Below are positions 26,836-36,082 of a DNA stretch of 64,000 nt, piece by piece. Each line of letters begins with the position of its first letter. Within the stretch, counting starts at the first letter, position 1. Position numbers and translations under genes: made by a program. The stretch comes from JBOHTO01 sp050733695 (GTDB lineage: Bacteria > Gemmatimonadota > Gemmatimonadetes > Gemmatimonadales > Gemmatimonadaceae), in NCBI GenBank assembly GCA_050733695.1, contig JBOHTO010000020.1:21278-85277 (forward strand). The letters are read 5' to 3'. Under the pieces are notes generated by a model. That model saw only the letters and a list, made by a program, of their open reading frames with translations. It was not told where the DNA came from and did not search any database.

Positions 26836-27645
26836 ATGACCGCGGCCGGCGACTCGGGCTCGTCCCGGCACCAGCGACTATATGTCAACATCGACCACGT
26901 GGCCACGCTGCGCGAGGCGCGACGTACGGACGAGCCTGATCCCGTGGCCGCCGCTGCCGCATGCGAGCGCGCGGGGGCCGATGGTATCACGGCACATCTG
27001 CGAGAGGACCGCCGTCACATTCAGGATGCCGACATCGAGGCGCTGCGCGTGTCGATCACCACGGTGCTGAACCTCGAGATCGCGTGCACGCCCGGAATGC
27101 TCCGCATCGCCACTTCCATCGCTCCGTACCAGGTCACGTTCGTCCCCGAACGCAGGGAGGAGATCACCACCGAGGGAGGCCTGGCGCTCGGCGGCGATGA
27201 CCGCCGGCTGGCGGAAGGGATCGCGCAACTCCGGACGGCGGGGATCCGCGCCAGTCTCTTCATCGATCCGCACCCGGGATCGGTTCATCGGGCGCGCGAC
27301 CTCGGTGCCAGCGCCATCGAGCTGCACACCGGTGGATACGCGAACGCCCGCGACCGCAACGGGCCACTCGGCGCAATCACGGCCGCAGCCGAGCTCGGCG
27401 TACGGCTCGGCCTGGCCGTTCATGCCGGCCACGGTCTGACGGTTCGGAACGTGGCTGCTGTTGCCGCCACTCCCGGGATCGAGGAGCTGAACATCGGCCA
27501 CTCGATCGTGAGTCGAGCCATCTTCGTTGGGCTCGAGGAGAGCGTGCGCGAGATGCGTGCAGCGATGAACGCGGCGCGGGCGACGTTGACCGCCAATGCC
27601 GCGCGACCTACCTTGATTCCGCCGCAACCCATGGAGCGGGAATGA
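26836..27645 (+). CDS. pdxJ: Pyridoxine 5'-phosphate synthase
   Basis: A 269-residue TIM-barrel enzyme that joins 1-deoxyxylulose 5-phosphate and 3-amino-2-oxopropyl phosphate to give pyridoxine 5'-phosphate (DXP-dependent B6 pathway). Landmarks are LYVNIDHVATLREARRTDEPDPVAAA, GADGITAHLREDRRHIQDAD, VTFVPERREEITTEGGL, FIDPHPGSVHRARDLGASAIELHTGGYA, VHAGHGLTVRNV and EELNIGHSIVSRAIFVGLEESV. All catalytic landmarks are present. ATG at 26836 is favoured, ATG at 26806 is in frame. Its stop overlaps the start of the following gene (ATGA). Confidence 0.95.
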   Translation: MTAAGDSGSSRHQRLYVNIDHVATLREARRTDEPDPVAAAAACERAGADGITAHLREDRRHIQDADIEALRVSITTVLNLEIACTPGMLRIATSIAPYQVTFVPERREEITTEGGLALGGDDRRLAEGIAQLRTAGIRASLFIDPHPGSVHRARDLGASAIELHTGGYANARDRNGPLGAITAAAELGVRLGLAVHAGHGLTVRNVAAVAATPGIEELNIGHSIVSRAIFVGLEESVREMRAAMNAARATLTANAARPTLIPPQPMERE

Positions 27646-29171
27646 GTTCGTCCGTCGGGCTGCTCGAGTTCTTTGCCCTCGAGGCCAGCGATTACATCGA
27701 GCGGCTGGATCGTGCACTGTCAGGCACCGCGGGATCTCCGGATTCCGACGAGTTCGCTCGATCCGCGCGACTGCTCCGCGGAAGTGCGACGATGGCGCGC
27801 CAGATGCCGATCGCGGAGATCGCGGGCGCGCTGGAGCGTGTGGGTCGTTCACTGCGCGAGGGACGAGCGCGCTGGGATCCTGCGCTCGGCGGCGCACTCA
27901 TCGCCGCCGTGGATGATCTCAGGATCCTTGTTCGGGCCATCCGCGCATGGGGACCGGAAGAGGACCGACGTGCGGGCGCGCGCATCGCGGAACTCGAGCG
28001 CCTCGTACCCAGCGCGACGAGACCACCGACGCCGACGCCATCCGGAGGCGCCGGAACACTCTTCCTTTCGGGCGCGGCCTCGGAGATCGCGACTGCACTC
28101 GAGGCATTCGTCGCCCGGCCCACGGCCCGCGCCGCCCTCGACGCCGCGCTGCAGCACGTACGCGCGCTGCGCGGCGTCGCGGCCATCAGAGATCTGCCAC
28201 CGCTGCCCGATGTTGTCGATGCTCTGGAGCGAGCTGCCAAGCCGCTCGAGCTCGGCAATGAGCGGGCGAGCGCCGAAATCGTCGCACTCTTCGCTTCAGC
28301 CGCGCGCCTGCTGCGCCAGACGGCGGCGGACCTGCGTTCGGGCGCGCACCCTCGCAGCGCAGGACCGGAACTCGACGAGTTCCGGGTGGCGGCCGCCCGG
28401 ATCGGAGGCAGACCGTCCGAGGGCGATCACATCGTACCGATCGCCGATCTCTTTTTCGATGATGGAGCGGCCGGACTCGTGGAAGCCACCGCGAGCCCGC
28501 CGACGACTCCGGCGCAGCGCTTTCGGCTCGAAGTCGTGAGCCAGGCCGAACACCTGCGACGAGTCATCGCCGACGCGCGCGCGGCCGAAGGCACGCCGGG
28601 CCGCGATCGTGCCGAACGCGAGCTCCGCGACGCGCTTCGGGCGCTTCGCCGCGCCGCAGAGAGCTTTGGCGAGAGCGATGTCGCCGGGTTTCTTCGCACA
28701 TCCGGCGAGGCAGCCGCATCGCTGGACGCGAACGCCCTGCAGCAGCTCGACGGGATCGCCGCACTGCTCGCCGACCCGCGCACGGAACCGCGCGAGCTCC
28801 GTCGCCGCCTGGGCGACCTCGCTACGGCGAGCCCGGGCCAACGCGATCGCGCGCCGGTTCACGCCGGAAGGGTCGGCGCGCCGGGCGCACAGCACCCGCG
28901 GCGTGCGCCAACGCCCACCGGCAGCGCTCTGCACTCGATGCTTCAGAGCGGCATCGCCGGCCTGGGGCAGCTCTCGACACGGCCGCTGAGTCAGCCGGTC
29001 CCGCTCATCGATCCGACCCTCGTGCCTATCGACAAGCTTCTCTATCGCGGGCGCGCCGCGCTCGACCGGGCGCTCGAGCTGCGCGCGGAAATGCGTGCGA
29101 ACGCGGGTGCGCCGCGGCAGGACTCCCTGGACGAGCTCTACGATCTGCTCGAACTCGCCGCGGTGGATTGA
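27642..29171 (+). CDS. CheA-P1/HPt-like protein lacking the phospho-histidine
   Basis: A 509-residue soluble, Ala/Arg-rich helical protein. The N-terminal 120 residues follow the four-helix HPt layout (LLEFFALEASDYIERLDRAL, then ARSARLLRGSATMARQ). In CheA-type HPt domains the equivalent of RLLRGSA reads HSLKGSA, so the phospho-accepting His is Arg here. A second, weaker helical repeat occurs at about residues 290-365 (SQAEHLRRVIADARAA, then RELRDALRALRRAAESFG). No kinase ATP-binding motif is visible. The ATG overlaps the pdxJ stop. It may be a scaffold or phosphatase-like partner; function unknown. Confidence 0.6.
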   Translation: MSSSVGLLEFFALEASDYIERLDRALSGTAGSPDSDEFARSARLLRGSATMARQMPIAEIAGALERVGRSLREGRARWDPALGGALIAAVDDLRILVRAIRAWGPEEDRRAGARIAELERLVPSATRPPTPTPSGGAGTLFLSGAASEIATALEAFVARPTARAALDAALQHVRALRGVAAIRDLPPLPDVVDALERAAKPLELGNERASAEIVALFASAARLLRQTAADLRSGAHPRSAGPELDEFRVAAARIGGRPSEGDHIVPIADLFFDDGAAGLVEATASPPTTPAQRFRLEVVSQAEHLRRVIADARAAEGTPGRDRAERELRDALRALRRAAESFGESDVAGFLRTSGEAAASLDANALQQLDGIAALLADPRTEPRELRRRLGDLATASPGQRDRAPVHAGRVGAPGAQHPRRAPTPTGSALHSMLQSGIAGLGQLSTRPLSQPVPLIDPTLVPIDKLLYRGRAALDRALELRAEMRANAGAPRQDSLDELYDLLELAAVD

Positions 29172-29255
29172 CGGCGTGACGGCCAACCGCCGCCACGATC
29201 GGGCGGCCCGCTGCACCACGTCCGCGAGTGCGTGCCCGTTCGCGATTGACCGACG

Positions 29256-30275
29256 ATGAGGTTCGGCTGGCGCGGCGCGCTCGGACTCGCCTTGAGCGTC
29301 GCGCTCCTGATCTGGGCGCTCCGTGGCGTCGACCCGGGTGACGTGTGGCGCGAGCTGGGCGCTGCAAACCCTGCCCTGCTTCTCGCTTCCGCCTGCGTGG
29401 CGACGATCACCTTTCCGGTCAGGGCGATGCGCTGGCGAAGCATCCTCGAGCCCGTCGCACCGGCCATCGCATTCGGCCCACTCTGGCGCGCGACGGCAAT
29501 CGGGATGATGGTGAACAATGTCGTTCCCGCGCGCGCGGGTGAACTTGCACGAGCGTTCGCTCTCACGCGCGAGGTACCGCGCGTGAGCTTCTCCGCCTCG
29601 TTCGCGTCACTCGCCGTCGATCGCCTGTTCGATGCGCTCGTTCTGCTTCTGCTCCTCCTCGTCGCGATGCTCGATCCGGCCTTCGCCGATCGCACGTCCA
29701 TTGGCGATGATGTTGCCGGCTGGGTGGGCTGGGCAATGCTGATCGCTGCCCTGTTTCTCGCCGTGCTCTACTGCATCGTGCTCTTCCCGGCGTGGATCGT
29801 GTCGCTGTACGAGGCATTCGCGCGGCGCGTAGCCCCCCGCTTCGAGGAGCGCGGGCGCGCACTCATTCTTTCCTTCGCCACGGGGCTTGGAGTGCTGCGG
29901 AGCCCGCGCCGCTTTGCCGTTGTGCTGGGGTGGGCGCTCGCGCACTGGCTGCTCAACGCACTCGCGTTCTGGATCGGCTTCCGTGCGGTTGGAATCGGTG
30001 CGCCCTTCACGGCCGCGCTCTTTCTCCAGGGCATCATAGCGATAGGAGTCGCGCTGCCGTCATCACCGGGCTTCTTCGGCGTCTTCGAAGCGTTTGCGAA
30101 GACCGGCCTGGCCGTGTACGGCGTGGGCGCTACCGAGGCGGTGTCGTGGGCCATCGGCTTTCATCTCCTCTCCTTCGTGCCGATCACCGTGATCGGTGCG
30201 TACTACTTCACGCGGCTCGGACTGCATTTCCGCGAGCTGCGCGAAGCGGAAGAGGGAGCTGGAGAAAGGCGTTGA
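29256..30275 (+). CDS. Lysylphosphatidylglycerol synthase TM region-like protein (UPF0104)
   Basis: A 339-residue membrane protein with about 8 TMs, of the LPG-synthase transmembrane/YbhN (flippase-like) family. It starts RGALGLALSVALLIWALRGVD, has FPVRAMRWRSILEP, then NNVVPARAGELARAFALTRE and VDRLFDALVLLLLLLVAML, and SSPGFFGVFEAFAKTGLAVYGV towards the C-terminus; these are the conserved family loops. The catalytic aminoacyl-transferase domain of MprF is absent. Such proteins may transfer lipids across the membrane. Its stop is overlapped by the TTG start of ispE, so the two are co-translated. Confidence 0.88.
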   Translation: MRFGWRGALGLALSVALLIWALRGVDPGDVWRELGAANPALLLASACVATITFPVRAMRWRSILEPVAPAIAFGPLWRATAIGMMVNNVVPARAGELARAFALTREVPRVSFSASFASLAVDRLFDALVLLLLLLVAMLDPAFADRTSIGDDVAGWVGWAMLIAALFLAVLYCIVLFPAWIVSLYEAFARRVAPRFEERGRALILSFATGLGVLRSPRRFAVVLGWALAHWLLNALAFWIGFRAVGIGAPFTAALFLQGIIAIGVALPSSPGFFGVFEAFAKTGLAVYGVGATEAVSWAIGFHLLSFVPITVIGAYYFTRLGLHFRELREAEEGAGERR

Positions 30276-31186
30276 GCGGCAGGACGGCGCGCCGCGCGGC
30301 TCGTGTCGCCGCACAGGCAAAGGTGAATCTCCTGCTGCGGGTACTCGCCCGCGAGAGCTCGGGCTACCATCAGATCGAGACGCTGTTCATCCGCCTCGAA
30401 CTCGCGGATGCGGTGACGGTGCGCGTCGGCGGAACGGATTACTCGCTTGATGCACGCGCGGAGCGTGTCGACGCGGCCGCACTCGGACCGGCGGAGGACA
30501 ATCTCGCATATCGCGCGGCTCTCGCCTATACCGCAGCCGCGGGTTGGCCCACCGGCTTCGCGATCGAACTGGACAAGCGAATACCGGTTCGCGGCGGTCT
30601 TGGCGGCGGGAGCGCGGACGCCGGCGCCGTGCTCAGGGTGCTCAACCATCTCGCGCCACGGCCGATGCCCGAGGAGGAGCTTCTCCGGATCGCGACCTCG
30701 CTCGGTGCCGACGTTCCATTTCTGACTGCGCGCCATGCGATGGCGCTCGCGTGGGGGCGTGGCGAGCGCATGCTTGCCCTGCCTCCGCTGCCGCCGCGCG
30801 ACGTCGTGATCGTCATCCCTCCGTTCGGCATAGCGACGGCCGAGGCGTATCGCTGGGTCGACGCGACGCGGGTGGACGACGTGCTCGCGGTCGGCATGCT
30901 CACCGCCGAGCAGCTCGCGTCGTGGGCATCGGTCGAGGCGATCTCGCTCAACGAATTCGAGCCGCCAGTGTTCGCCCAGCATCCGCGGCTCGCGGACGCC
31001 GCGCACGCGATCGCGGCAAGCGGCGCCGCACTCACACGGCTGTCGGGATCGGGCGCCACCGTGTTCGGGCTGTTCGAAGATGGCGTTCCCCCATTGCCCG
31101 ATCCGCCACCGGCAGACACACCCGGGTGGCGCACGCTCCTGACGCGCACGGCCGACCGCGTTGTCGAGGTGGAATCGGTGCAGTAG
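30272..31186 (+). CDS. ispE: 4-diphosphocytidyl-2-C-methyl-D-erythritol kinase
   Basis: A 304-residue GHMP kinase of the MEP isoprenoid pathway. The sequence begins AQAKVNLLLRVLARESSGYHQIETLFIRLELAD, has the ATP-binding IPVRGGLGGGSADAGA at about residues 95-110, ADVPFL and ends ALTRLSGSGATVFGLFE, all typical. The first usable start is TTG at 30272, overlapping the upstream TGA (TTGA), with GGAGAAAGG just before it. The long frame further upstream overlaps the flippase-like gene and is not coding. Together with pdxJ it shows that DXP is used for both isoprenoids and B6. Confidence 0.93.
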   Translation: MSGRTARRAARVAAQAKVNLLLRVLARESSGYHQIETLFIRLELADAVTVRVGGTDYSLDARAERVDAAALGPAEDNLAYRAALAYTAAAGWPTGFAIELDKRIPVRGGLGGGSADAGAVLRVLNHLAPRPMPEEELLRIATSLGADVPFLTARHAMALAWGRGERMLALPPLPPRDVVIVIPPFGIATAEAYRWVDATRVDDVLAVGMLTAEQLASWASVEAISLNEFEPPVFAQHPRLADAAHAIAASGAALTRLSGSGATVFGLFEDGVPPLPDPPPADTPGWRTLLTRTADRVVEVESVQ

Positions 31187-31204
31187 CTTTTCACTCTCTC
31201 GATC

Positions 31205-31275
31205 TGCCCCGTCGTCCAACGGCAGGACATGCGGCTTTGGACCGCAGAATCGTGGTTCGAATCCACGCGGGGCAA
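31205..31275 (+). tRNA. tRNA-Gln (anticodon TTG)
   Basis: A 71-base tRNA. Acceptor arms TGCCCCG and CGGGGCA pair, the D arm has GTCCAACGGCAGGAC, the anticodon loop in GCGGCTTTGGACCGC carries TTG, and the T arm is CGTGGTTCGAATCCACG. CCA is not encoded. Confidence 0.97.
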
Positions 31276-31500
31276 TACGGGTCAGTTCGGCGACGATCGC
31301 GGTCGGGCTGCATTGTCGGTACCGTGGGGGCTCTCACCTGCATGATCGCGCCCACTGCCGGTCAGCCGACGATCCCGTTACATTGTTTGGCTGTACGGGA
31401 CGCACTCCGCCCACGGCGCCGGTGCGTGCCCCTCGTGACAGAGGCGGGCGCTTCCGCTTGCGCCGGACGTTTCATTTTTCTGGTTTGCGGGGTCGTGTAA

Positions 31501-32454
31501 ATGGACGGGGCACCCGTACCGACGCGCGGGTTCAAGCTGCTCGCCGGAACCGCGAACCGGGCACTGGCAGGAGCGATCGCCGAGCAGCTCGGAGTCGAAC
31601 TGTGCAAGACGAACATCTCGCGCTTCGCAGACGGCGAGATATTCGTGCGGATCGACGAGAACATTCGCGGACACGATGTGTTCATCGTCCAGCCGACCAA
31701 CCCGCCGGCCGACAACATCATGGAGCTGCTGCTCCTGATCGACGCGGCCAAGCGGGCGTCGGCGTCGCGCGTGACGTGCGTCATGCCGTACTACGGCTAC
31801 TCGAGGCAGGACCGCAAGGACCAGCCCCGGGTCGCGATCGGCGCAAAGCTCCTGGCGAACATGATCCAGACGGCCGGTGCGGACCGGGTGCTGGGGATCG
31901 ATTTCCACCAGCACCAGCTCCAGGGCTTTTTCGATGTGCCGGTGGATCATCTGTACGCGATGCCCGTGTTCGCTTCGCATTACAGGAAGAAGCAACTCAG
32001 GGACGTCGTCGTCGTCGCGCCCGATGTGGGCTCGGCGAAGATGGCGCGAGGATTCGCGAAGCGGCTCAACGGCTCGCTCGCGATCATCGACAAGCGGCGG
32101 CCGAGCGCGAACGTCGCGGAGGTCCTGAACGTTGTGGGCGAGGTGGAAGGCAGGAACTGCCTCATCCCCGATGACATGATCGACACGGCGGGCACCGTCA
32201 CCGAGGCCGCCCGCGCGCTCAAGCGCCTCGGCGCGAATGACATCTACATCTGCGCGACCCACGCCCTGCTCTCCGGCCCCGCCGTCGAGCGACTGCGTAC
32301 CGCGCCGATAACCGAGGTATGCGTGACGGACACGGTGGAGATCTGTCCGGAGAGACGTTTCGACAGGCTGCACGTTCTCTCCGTTGGAGAGCTGTTGTCC
32401 AAGGCCATCCGCTACACATACAGCGAGCAGTCGGTCAGCTCGCTGTTCGACTGA
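31501..32454 (+). CDS. prs: Ribose-phosphate pyrophosphokinase
   Basis: A 317-residue PRPP synthase. Landmarks are LLAGTANRALAGAIAEQLG, ISRFADGEIFVRIDENIRG, MELLLLIDAAKRASASRVT, PYYGYSRQDRKDQPRVAIGAK, the flexible catalytic loop DKRRPSANV and the PRPP-binding LIPDDMIDTAGTVTEAA. It makes PRPP from ribose 5-phosphate and ATP for purines (see purH), pyrimidines, His and Trp. Its stop is 19 bases before the rplY start, an arrangement (prs-rplY-pth) seen in many bacteria. Confidence 0.97.
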   Translation: MDGAPVPTRGFKLLAGTANRALAGAIAEQLGVELCKTNISRFADGEIFVRIDENIRGHDVFIVQPTNPPADNIMELLLLIDAAKRASASRVTCVMPYYGYSRQDRKDQPRVAIGAKLLANMIQTAGADRVLGIDFHQHQLQGFFDVPVDHLYAMPVFASHYRKKQLRDVVVVAPDVGSAKMARGFAKRLNGSLAIIDKRRPSANVAEVLNVVGEVEGRNCLIPDDMIDTAGTVTEAARALKRLGANDIYICATHALLSGPAVERLRTAPITEVCVTDTVEICPERRFDRLHVLSVGELLSKAIRYTYSEQSVSSLFD

Positions 32455-32473
32455 ACTTCCGGAGAGAGAGATC

Positions 32474-33136
32474 ATGGATACCCCACGTCTGACTGCCCGG
32501 ACTCGCAGCGAGACCGGCAAGGGCGTCGCGAGAACGCTGCGCCGCAACGGAGAGACCCCGTGCGTCATCTACGGGCACGCGCGCGAGGTGCAGCCACTCG
32601 CCGTCGGAACCCACGAGCTCGAGCGCCTGCTCGGCCACATATCCGCCGGCAGCACCGTCGTGGAGGTCGATGTCGGCGGACGTACGTCGCGTACGCTCCT
32701 GCGCGAGATCCAGCGGCACCCATTCAGGAAGCAGGTCCTGCATGTCGATTTTCAGGAGCTCGTCGCGGGTGAGAAGGTCACCGTCCGGATTCCGATCGTT
32801 CTGGTGGGGACGGCGGACGGCGTCAAGAATGGTGGCGGCATACTGGACCAGACGATGCGCGAACTCGAAATCGAGGTGGACCCCGCCGACATCCCGAACC
32901 ATGTCGACGTCGATGTTACGGCGCTGGGCATCGGCCACTCGATCCACGTCGAGGAGATCAGTCTGCCGGCCGGTGTCACGGTTCTCGACGACCCCGAAGC
33001 GACCATCTGCGTCATTGCCGCGCCCAAGGCGGAAGTCGAGGAAGCCGCACCCGCCGAGGGCGAAGAGGCCGCACCGAGCGAGCCGGAGCTCATCCGCAAG
33101 ACGAAGGAGGATGAGGCCGAGAGCGAGGGCGAGTAG
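32474..33136 (+). CDS. rplY: 50S ribosomal protein bL25, CTC form
   Basis: A 220-residue bL25 of the long CTC type. The N-terminal RNA-binding part binds 5S rRNA (ARTRSETGKGVARTLRRNGETPCVIYG, then REIQRHPFRKQVLHVDFQEL), and the C-terminal beta domain (VRIPIVLVGTADGVKNGGGILDQTMRELEIE) is followed by an acidic tail rich in Glu and Ala. GGAGAGAGAG precedes the ATG. It is in the prs-rplY-pth group. Confidence 0.96.
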   Translation: MDTPRLTARTRSETGKGVARTLRRNGETPCVIYGHAREVQPLAVGTHELERLLGHISAGSTVVEVDVGGRTSRTLLREIQRHPFRKQVLHVDFQELVAGEKVTVRIPIVLVGTADGVKNGGGILDQTMRELEIEVDPADIPNHVDVDVTALGIGHSIHVEEISLPAGVTVLDDPEATICVIAAPKAEVEEAAPAEGEEAAPSEPELIRKTKEDEAESEGE

Positions 33137-33204
33137 GTCGCGCTCCGCGCTCGCCCGGAATCCTGAGCCGCTTCCTCCGCCCACACACCGACGAGAACGA
33201 GCCG

Positions 33205-33792
33205 GTGAAGGTCATCCTGGGACTCGGCAATCCCGGCGCGGAGTACGAATCCACGCGCCACAACGTCGGCTGGTGGACTGTCGACCATCTTGCGTCCGCC
33301 TGGCGCTTCGACGGGTGGAAGAAGGACCGCAACGCGCTCGTGGCGAGAGGGCGCGTGGGTCCCGCCAATGTTCGCCTCATCAAGCCACTGACCTACATGA
33401 ACCTGAGTGGCGCCGTGCTCACTCCCTACAGCCGGCGTCCGCTGTGGGACGCGGCCAGCGATCTGCTCGTGATCGTGGACGATGCGGCGTTGCCGCTCGG
33501 CGTCCTCAGGCTTCGTGCCCGCGGGAGCGCCGGAGGTCACAACGGCCTCAAGAGCATCGAGACCGCCGTCGGTGGCCGGGACTACGCGCGCCTGAGGATC
33601 GGAATCGCGCCCACCGACCAGCGGCGAACTATCCGCGACCTCTCTGATTTCGTGCTTTCAACCTTCGGACACGACGAGCGCGAAACCGTGCTCGCCCTGA
33701 TGCCGGTCTGTACCGACGCCGCCGAACTGTGGCTTCGCGACGGTGTGGACGCGGCGATTGCCGCGGTCGCCACCAGCCGCGCCGAATCGTAA
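33205..33792 (+). CDS. pth: Peptidyl-tRNA hydrolase
   Basis: A 195-residue Pth enzyme that frees tRNA from peptidyl-tRNA lost by ribosomes. The start is GTG ([24 protein letters not shown]), which contains the catalytic His in [44 protein letters not shown] and YARLRIGI follow, so all family motifs are intact. It is the third gene of the prs-rplY-pth set. Confidence 0.95.
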   Translation: MKVILGLGNPGAEYESTRHNVGWWTVDHLASAWRFDGWKKDRNALVARGRVGPANVRLIKPLTYMNLSGAVLTPYSRRPLWDAASDLLVIVDDAALPLGVLRLRARGSAGGHNGLKSIETAVGGRDYARLRIGIAPTDQRRTIRDLSDFVLSTFGHDERETVLALMPVCTDAAELWLRDGVDAAIAAVATSRAES

Positions 33793-33820
33793 CCCAACTC
33801 TCTGGAGCAAACCGCAACCG

Positions 33821-35863
33821 ATGTTCGAAAACATTGCCTCGTTCGCCCTCTGGTTGGGGCTCGCCGGCACCGTCGCCGCACTCCTCACGTATCGCGGCAT
33901 CGTCCGCCACTCGCCGGGCTCGGAGATCATGCGCGATCTCGCAGCACAGATCCGTGTCGGCGCGATGGCGTTCCTGCGGCGAGAGTACACGGTGCTGGTT
34001 CCCTTCCTCGTGATCGTGGCTGCGCTGCTCGCATGGGCGATCAGTTGGAGAACGGCAGTCGCCTATCTCGGCGGCGGAGCGTGCTCGATCTTCGCCGGCC
34101 TCGCCGGGATGCAGGCCGCGACCGCTGCCAACGTGCGCACGAGCGAGGCAGCGCGCGCTTCCGGCCAGGCCACCGCGCTGCGCGTCGCATTCGGGGGCGG
34201 CGCGGTGATGGGGCTCAGCGTCGCCAGTCTCGGACTCCTCGGAATCGGCGGCGTCTTCCTCTGGATCGCGACCGGCGTGGGCGGCGATGGTTATGGCCCC
34301 TTCGCGCAGATCATCTCGGGCTTCGCGATGGGAGCCAGCTCGATCGCGCTGTTCGCGCGCGTCGGCGGCGGCATCTACACGAAGGCGGCGGACGTCGGTG
34401 CTGACCTCGTGGGCAAGGTCGAGGCCGGTATTCCGGAAGACGATCCGCGCAACCCCGCGACGATCGCCGACAACGTCGGCGACAACGTGGGCGACGTCGC
34501 CGGAATGGGTGCCGACATATTCGAGAGTTACGTCGGCGCCGTTGTCGCCACGATCGCGATCGGTGCCACGTCTCCCATGATCCCGAACGTCCTGCGAGCT
34601 GTCACTCTGCCAATCGCGTACATCATGGCAGGACTTGTCGCCTCGCTCGTCGGCATCGCTGCGATGCGCGTGCTCGCAAGGGGCAACGCGGCCAACGCCC
34701 TCAGGATGACGACGTTCATCGCAGCCGGGCTCTTCCTCGTCTTCGCATTCTTTCTCACCCGGGAGCTGCCGCTCGGCATGCTGCGCGATGACGGATCGCC
34801 GTATTCCGCGCTCGGCCCCTTCTGGGCGGTTCTCGCAGGTACTTTTGCCGGTATCGCGATCGGCCTCGCGACGGAGTTCTACACGGCGGCGGGCCCCGTG
34901 CGCAGGATCGCCGAAGCGTCCCGCACGGGTCCGGCCACGAACATCATCGCCGGCCTCGCAGTCGGGATGGAGAGCTGTATCGTTCCGGTCCTGCTGATCG
35001 CGGGCGCGACCTATGCCTCGTATTACTTCGCGGGACTCTATGGCGTGGCGATCGCCGCAGTCGGGATGCTGGCGACGGTGGGCGTCACGATGTCGGTGGA
35101 CGCATACGGACCGATCGCGGACAACGCGGGCGGCATCACCGAGATGTCCGGGCTGGGGCCCGAGGTTCGCGGGATAACAGACGGCTTGGACGCTCTCGGC
35201 AACACGACAGCCGCGATCGGCAAGGGCTTCGCGATCGGGAGCGCCGCGCTCACCGCCCTCGCGCTGTTCAGCGCCTTCGCCTCGGCCGCCGGGCTGCGTG
35301 AGTCGGGGCTCGATCTGATCGATCCGCTCGTGGTCATCGGTCTCTTCCTCGGGGGTGTGATGCCCTTCTTCGTCGGTGCCACGACGATGACAGCCGTGGG
35401 ACGCGCGGCGCAGGGCATGGTGAAAGAAGTCCGGCGCCAGTTCCGCGAGATCCCTGGCCTGCTCGAGGGCACGGGCAAGCCGGACCCCGCACGTTGCGTC
35501 GACATCTCGACGAGGGCCGCGCTGCGCGAGATGATTCTTCCGGGTGTGGTGTCGGTTCTCGTCCCTGTGATCGTCGGCAAGTTCATGGGGGTGGAGGCGC
35601 TCGGTGGATTGCTCGCCGGCGCGACCGTCACGGGCGTGATGCTGGCCCTGTTCATGGCCAACGCCGGTGGTGCATGGGACAACGCAAAGAAGGCGATCGA
35701 GGGCGGAATACACGGCGGCAAGGGATCCGATGCGCACCGGGCAGCGGTGGTGGGTGACACCGTGGGCGATCCCTTCAAGGACACGTCGGGCCCGGCGATG
35801 AACATCCTGATCAAGCTCATGTCGGTCGTCAGTCTCGTGCTGGCACCCTGGTTCCTGATCTGA
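33821..35863 (+). CDS. hppA: K+-dependent pyrophosphate-energised ion pump
   Basis: A 680-residue membrane pyrophosphatase with about 16 TMs that couples PPi hydrolysis to H+ or Na+ export. Substrate-binding motifs are [20 protein letters not shown] and [20 protein letters not shown], with [29 protein letters not shown] near the C-terminus. The diagnostic [18 protein letters not shown] has Ala where K+-independent pumps have Lys (GNTTK), so this is the K+-dependent subtype; whether it moves H+ or Na+ I cannot say. The start MFENIAS at 33821 is preferred to the upstream in-frame codon inside pth. Confidence 0.95.
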   Translation: MFENIASFALWLGLAGTVAALLTYRGIVRHSPGSEIMRDLAAQIRVGAMAFLRREYTVLVPFLVIVAALLAWAISWRTAVAYLGGGACSIFAGLAGMQAATAANVRTSEAARASGQATALRVAFGGGAVMGLSVASLGLLGIGGVFLWIATGVGGDGYGPFAQIISGFAMGASSIALFARVGGGIYTKAADVGADLVGKVEAGIPEDDPRNPATIADNVGDNVGDVAGMGADIFESYVGAVVATIAIGATSPMIPNVLRAVTLPIAYIMAGLVASLVGIAAMRVLARGNAANALRMTTFIAAGLFLVFAFFLTRELPLGMLRDDGSPYSALGPFWAVLAGTFAGIAIGLATEFYTAAGPVRRIAEASRTGPATNIIAGLAVGMESCIVPVLLIAGATYASYYFAGLYGVAIAAVGMLATVGVTMSVDAYGPIADNAGGITEMSGLGPEVRGITDGLDALGNTTAAIGKGFAIGSAALTALALFSAFASAAGLRESGLDLIDPLVVIGLFLGGVMPFFVGATTMTAVGRAAQGMVKEVRRQFREIPGLLEGTGKPDPARCVDISTRAALREMILPGVVSVLVPVIVGKFMGVEALGGLLAGATVTGVMLALFMANAGGAWDNAKKAIEGGIHGGKGSDAHRAAVVGDTVGDPFKDTSGPAMNILIKLMSVVSLVLAPWFLI

Positions 35864-35877
35864 AGGAGGCGATCGGA

Positions 35878-36063
35878 ATGGAACGAACGAGGAAGGAGAA
35901 GGAGTTCCGGCCGGCCCGTCAGGGCTGGGGGTTCGCGGTGTTCATCGTCGTGCTCGCGGCAAGTCTGTACGGCTTCGCATGGTGTATGAACCGGGAGACC
36001 TATTGTGATCCTACCGATGTCACCTGCGCCGCCGAGGCGCCGTCGTACGGCGGCGGACACTGA
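35878..36063 (+). CDS. Small single-TM protein with three extracytoplasmic cysteines
   Basis: A 61-residue protein 15 bases after hppA, with an AAGGAGG-type site well placed before its ATG. A basic N-terminus ([15 protein letters not shown]) is followed by one TM ([18 protein letters not shown]) and a short tail with [20 protein letters not shown]. By the positive-inside rule the tail faces the periplasm. The closeness to hppA suggests co-expression, either as a subunit or by chance. I do not recognise the family. Confidence 0.65.
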   Translation: MERTRKEKEFRPARQGWGFAVFIVVLAASLYGFAWCMNRETYCDPTDVTCAAEAPSYGGGH

Positions 36064-36082
36064 TCGTCGCTAGCGCCGGAAC

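Noticed and set aside
33743..33820. Upstream in-frame extension of hppA into pth
   Set aside because: The extension overlaps pth, has no TM character, and the family starts at the ATG at 33821.
33629..35737. About 700-codon open frame antisense to hppA
   Set aside because: An antisense shadow of a sure gene, rich in Arg, Asp and His in a way typical of such shadows.
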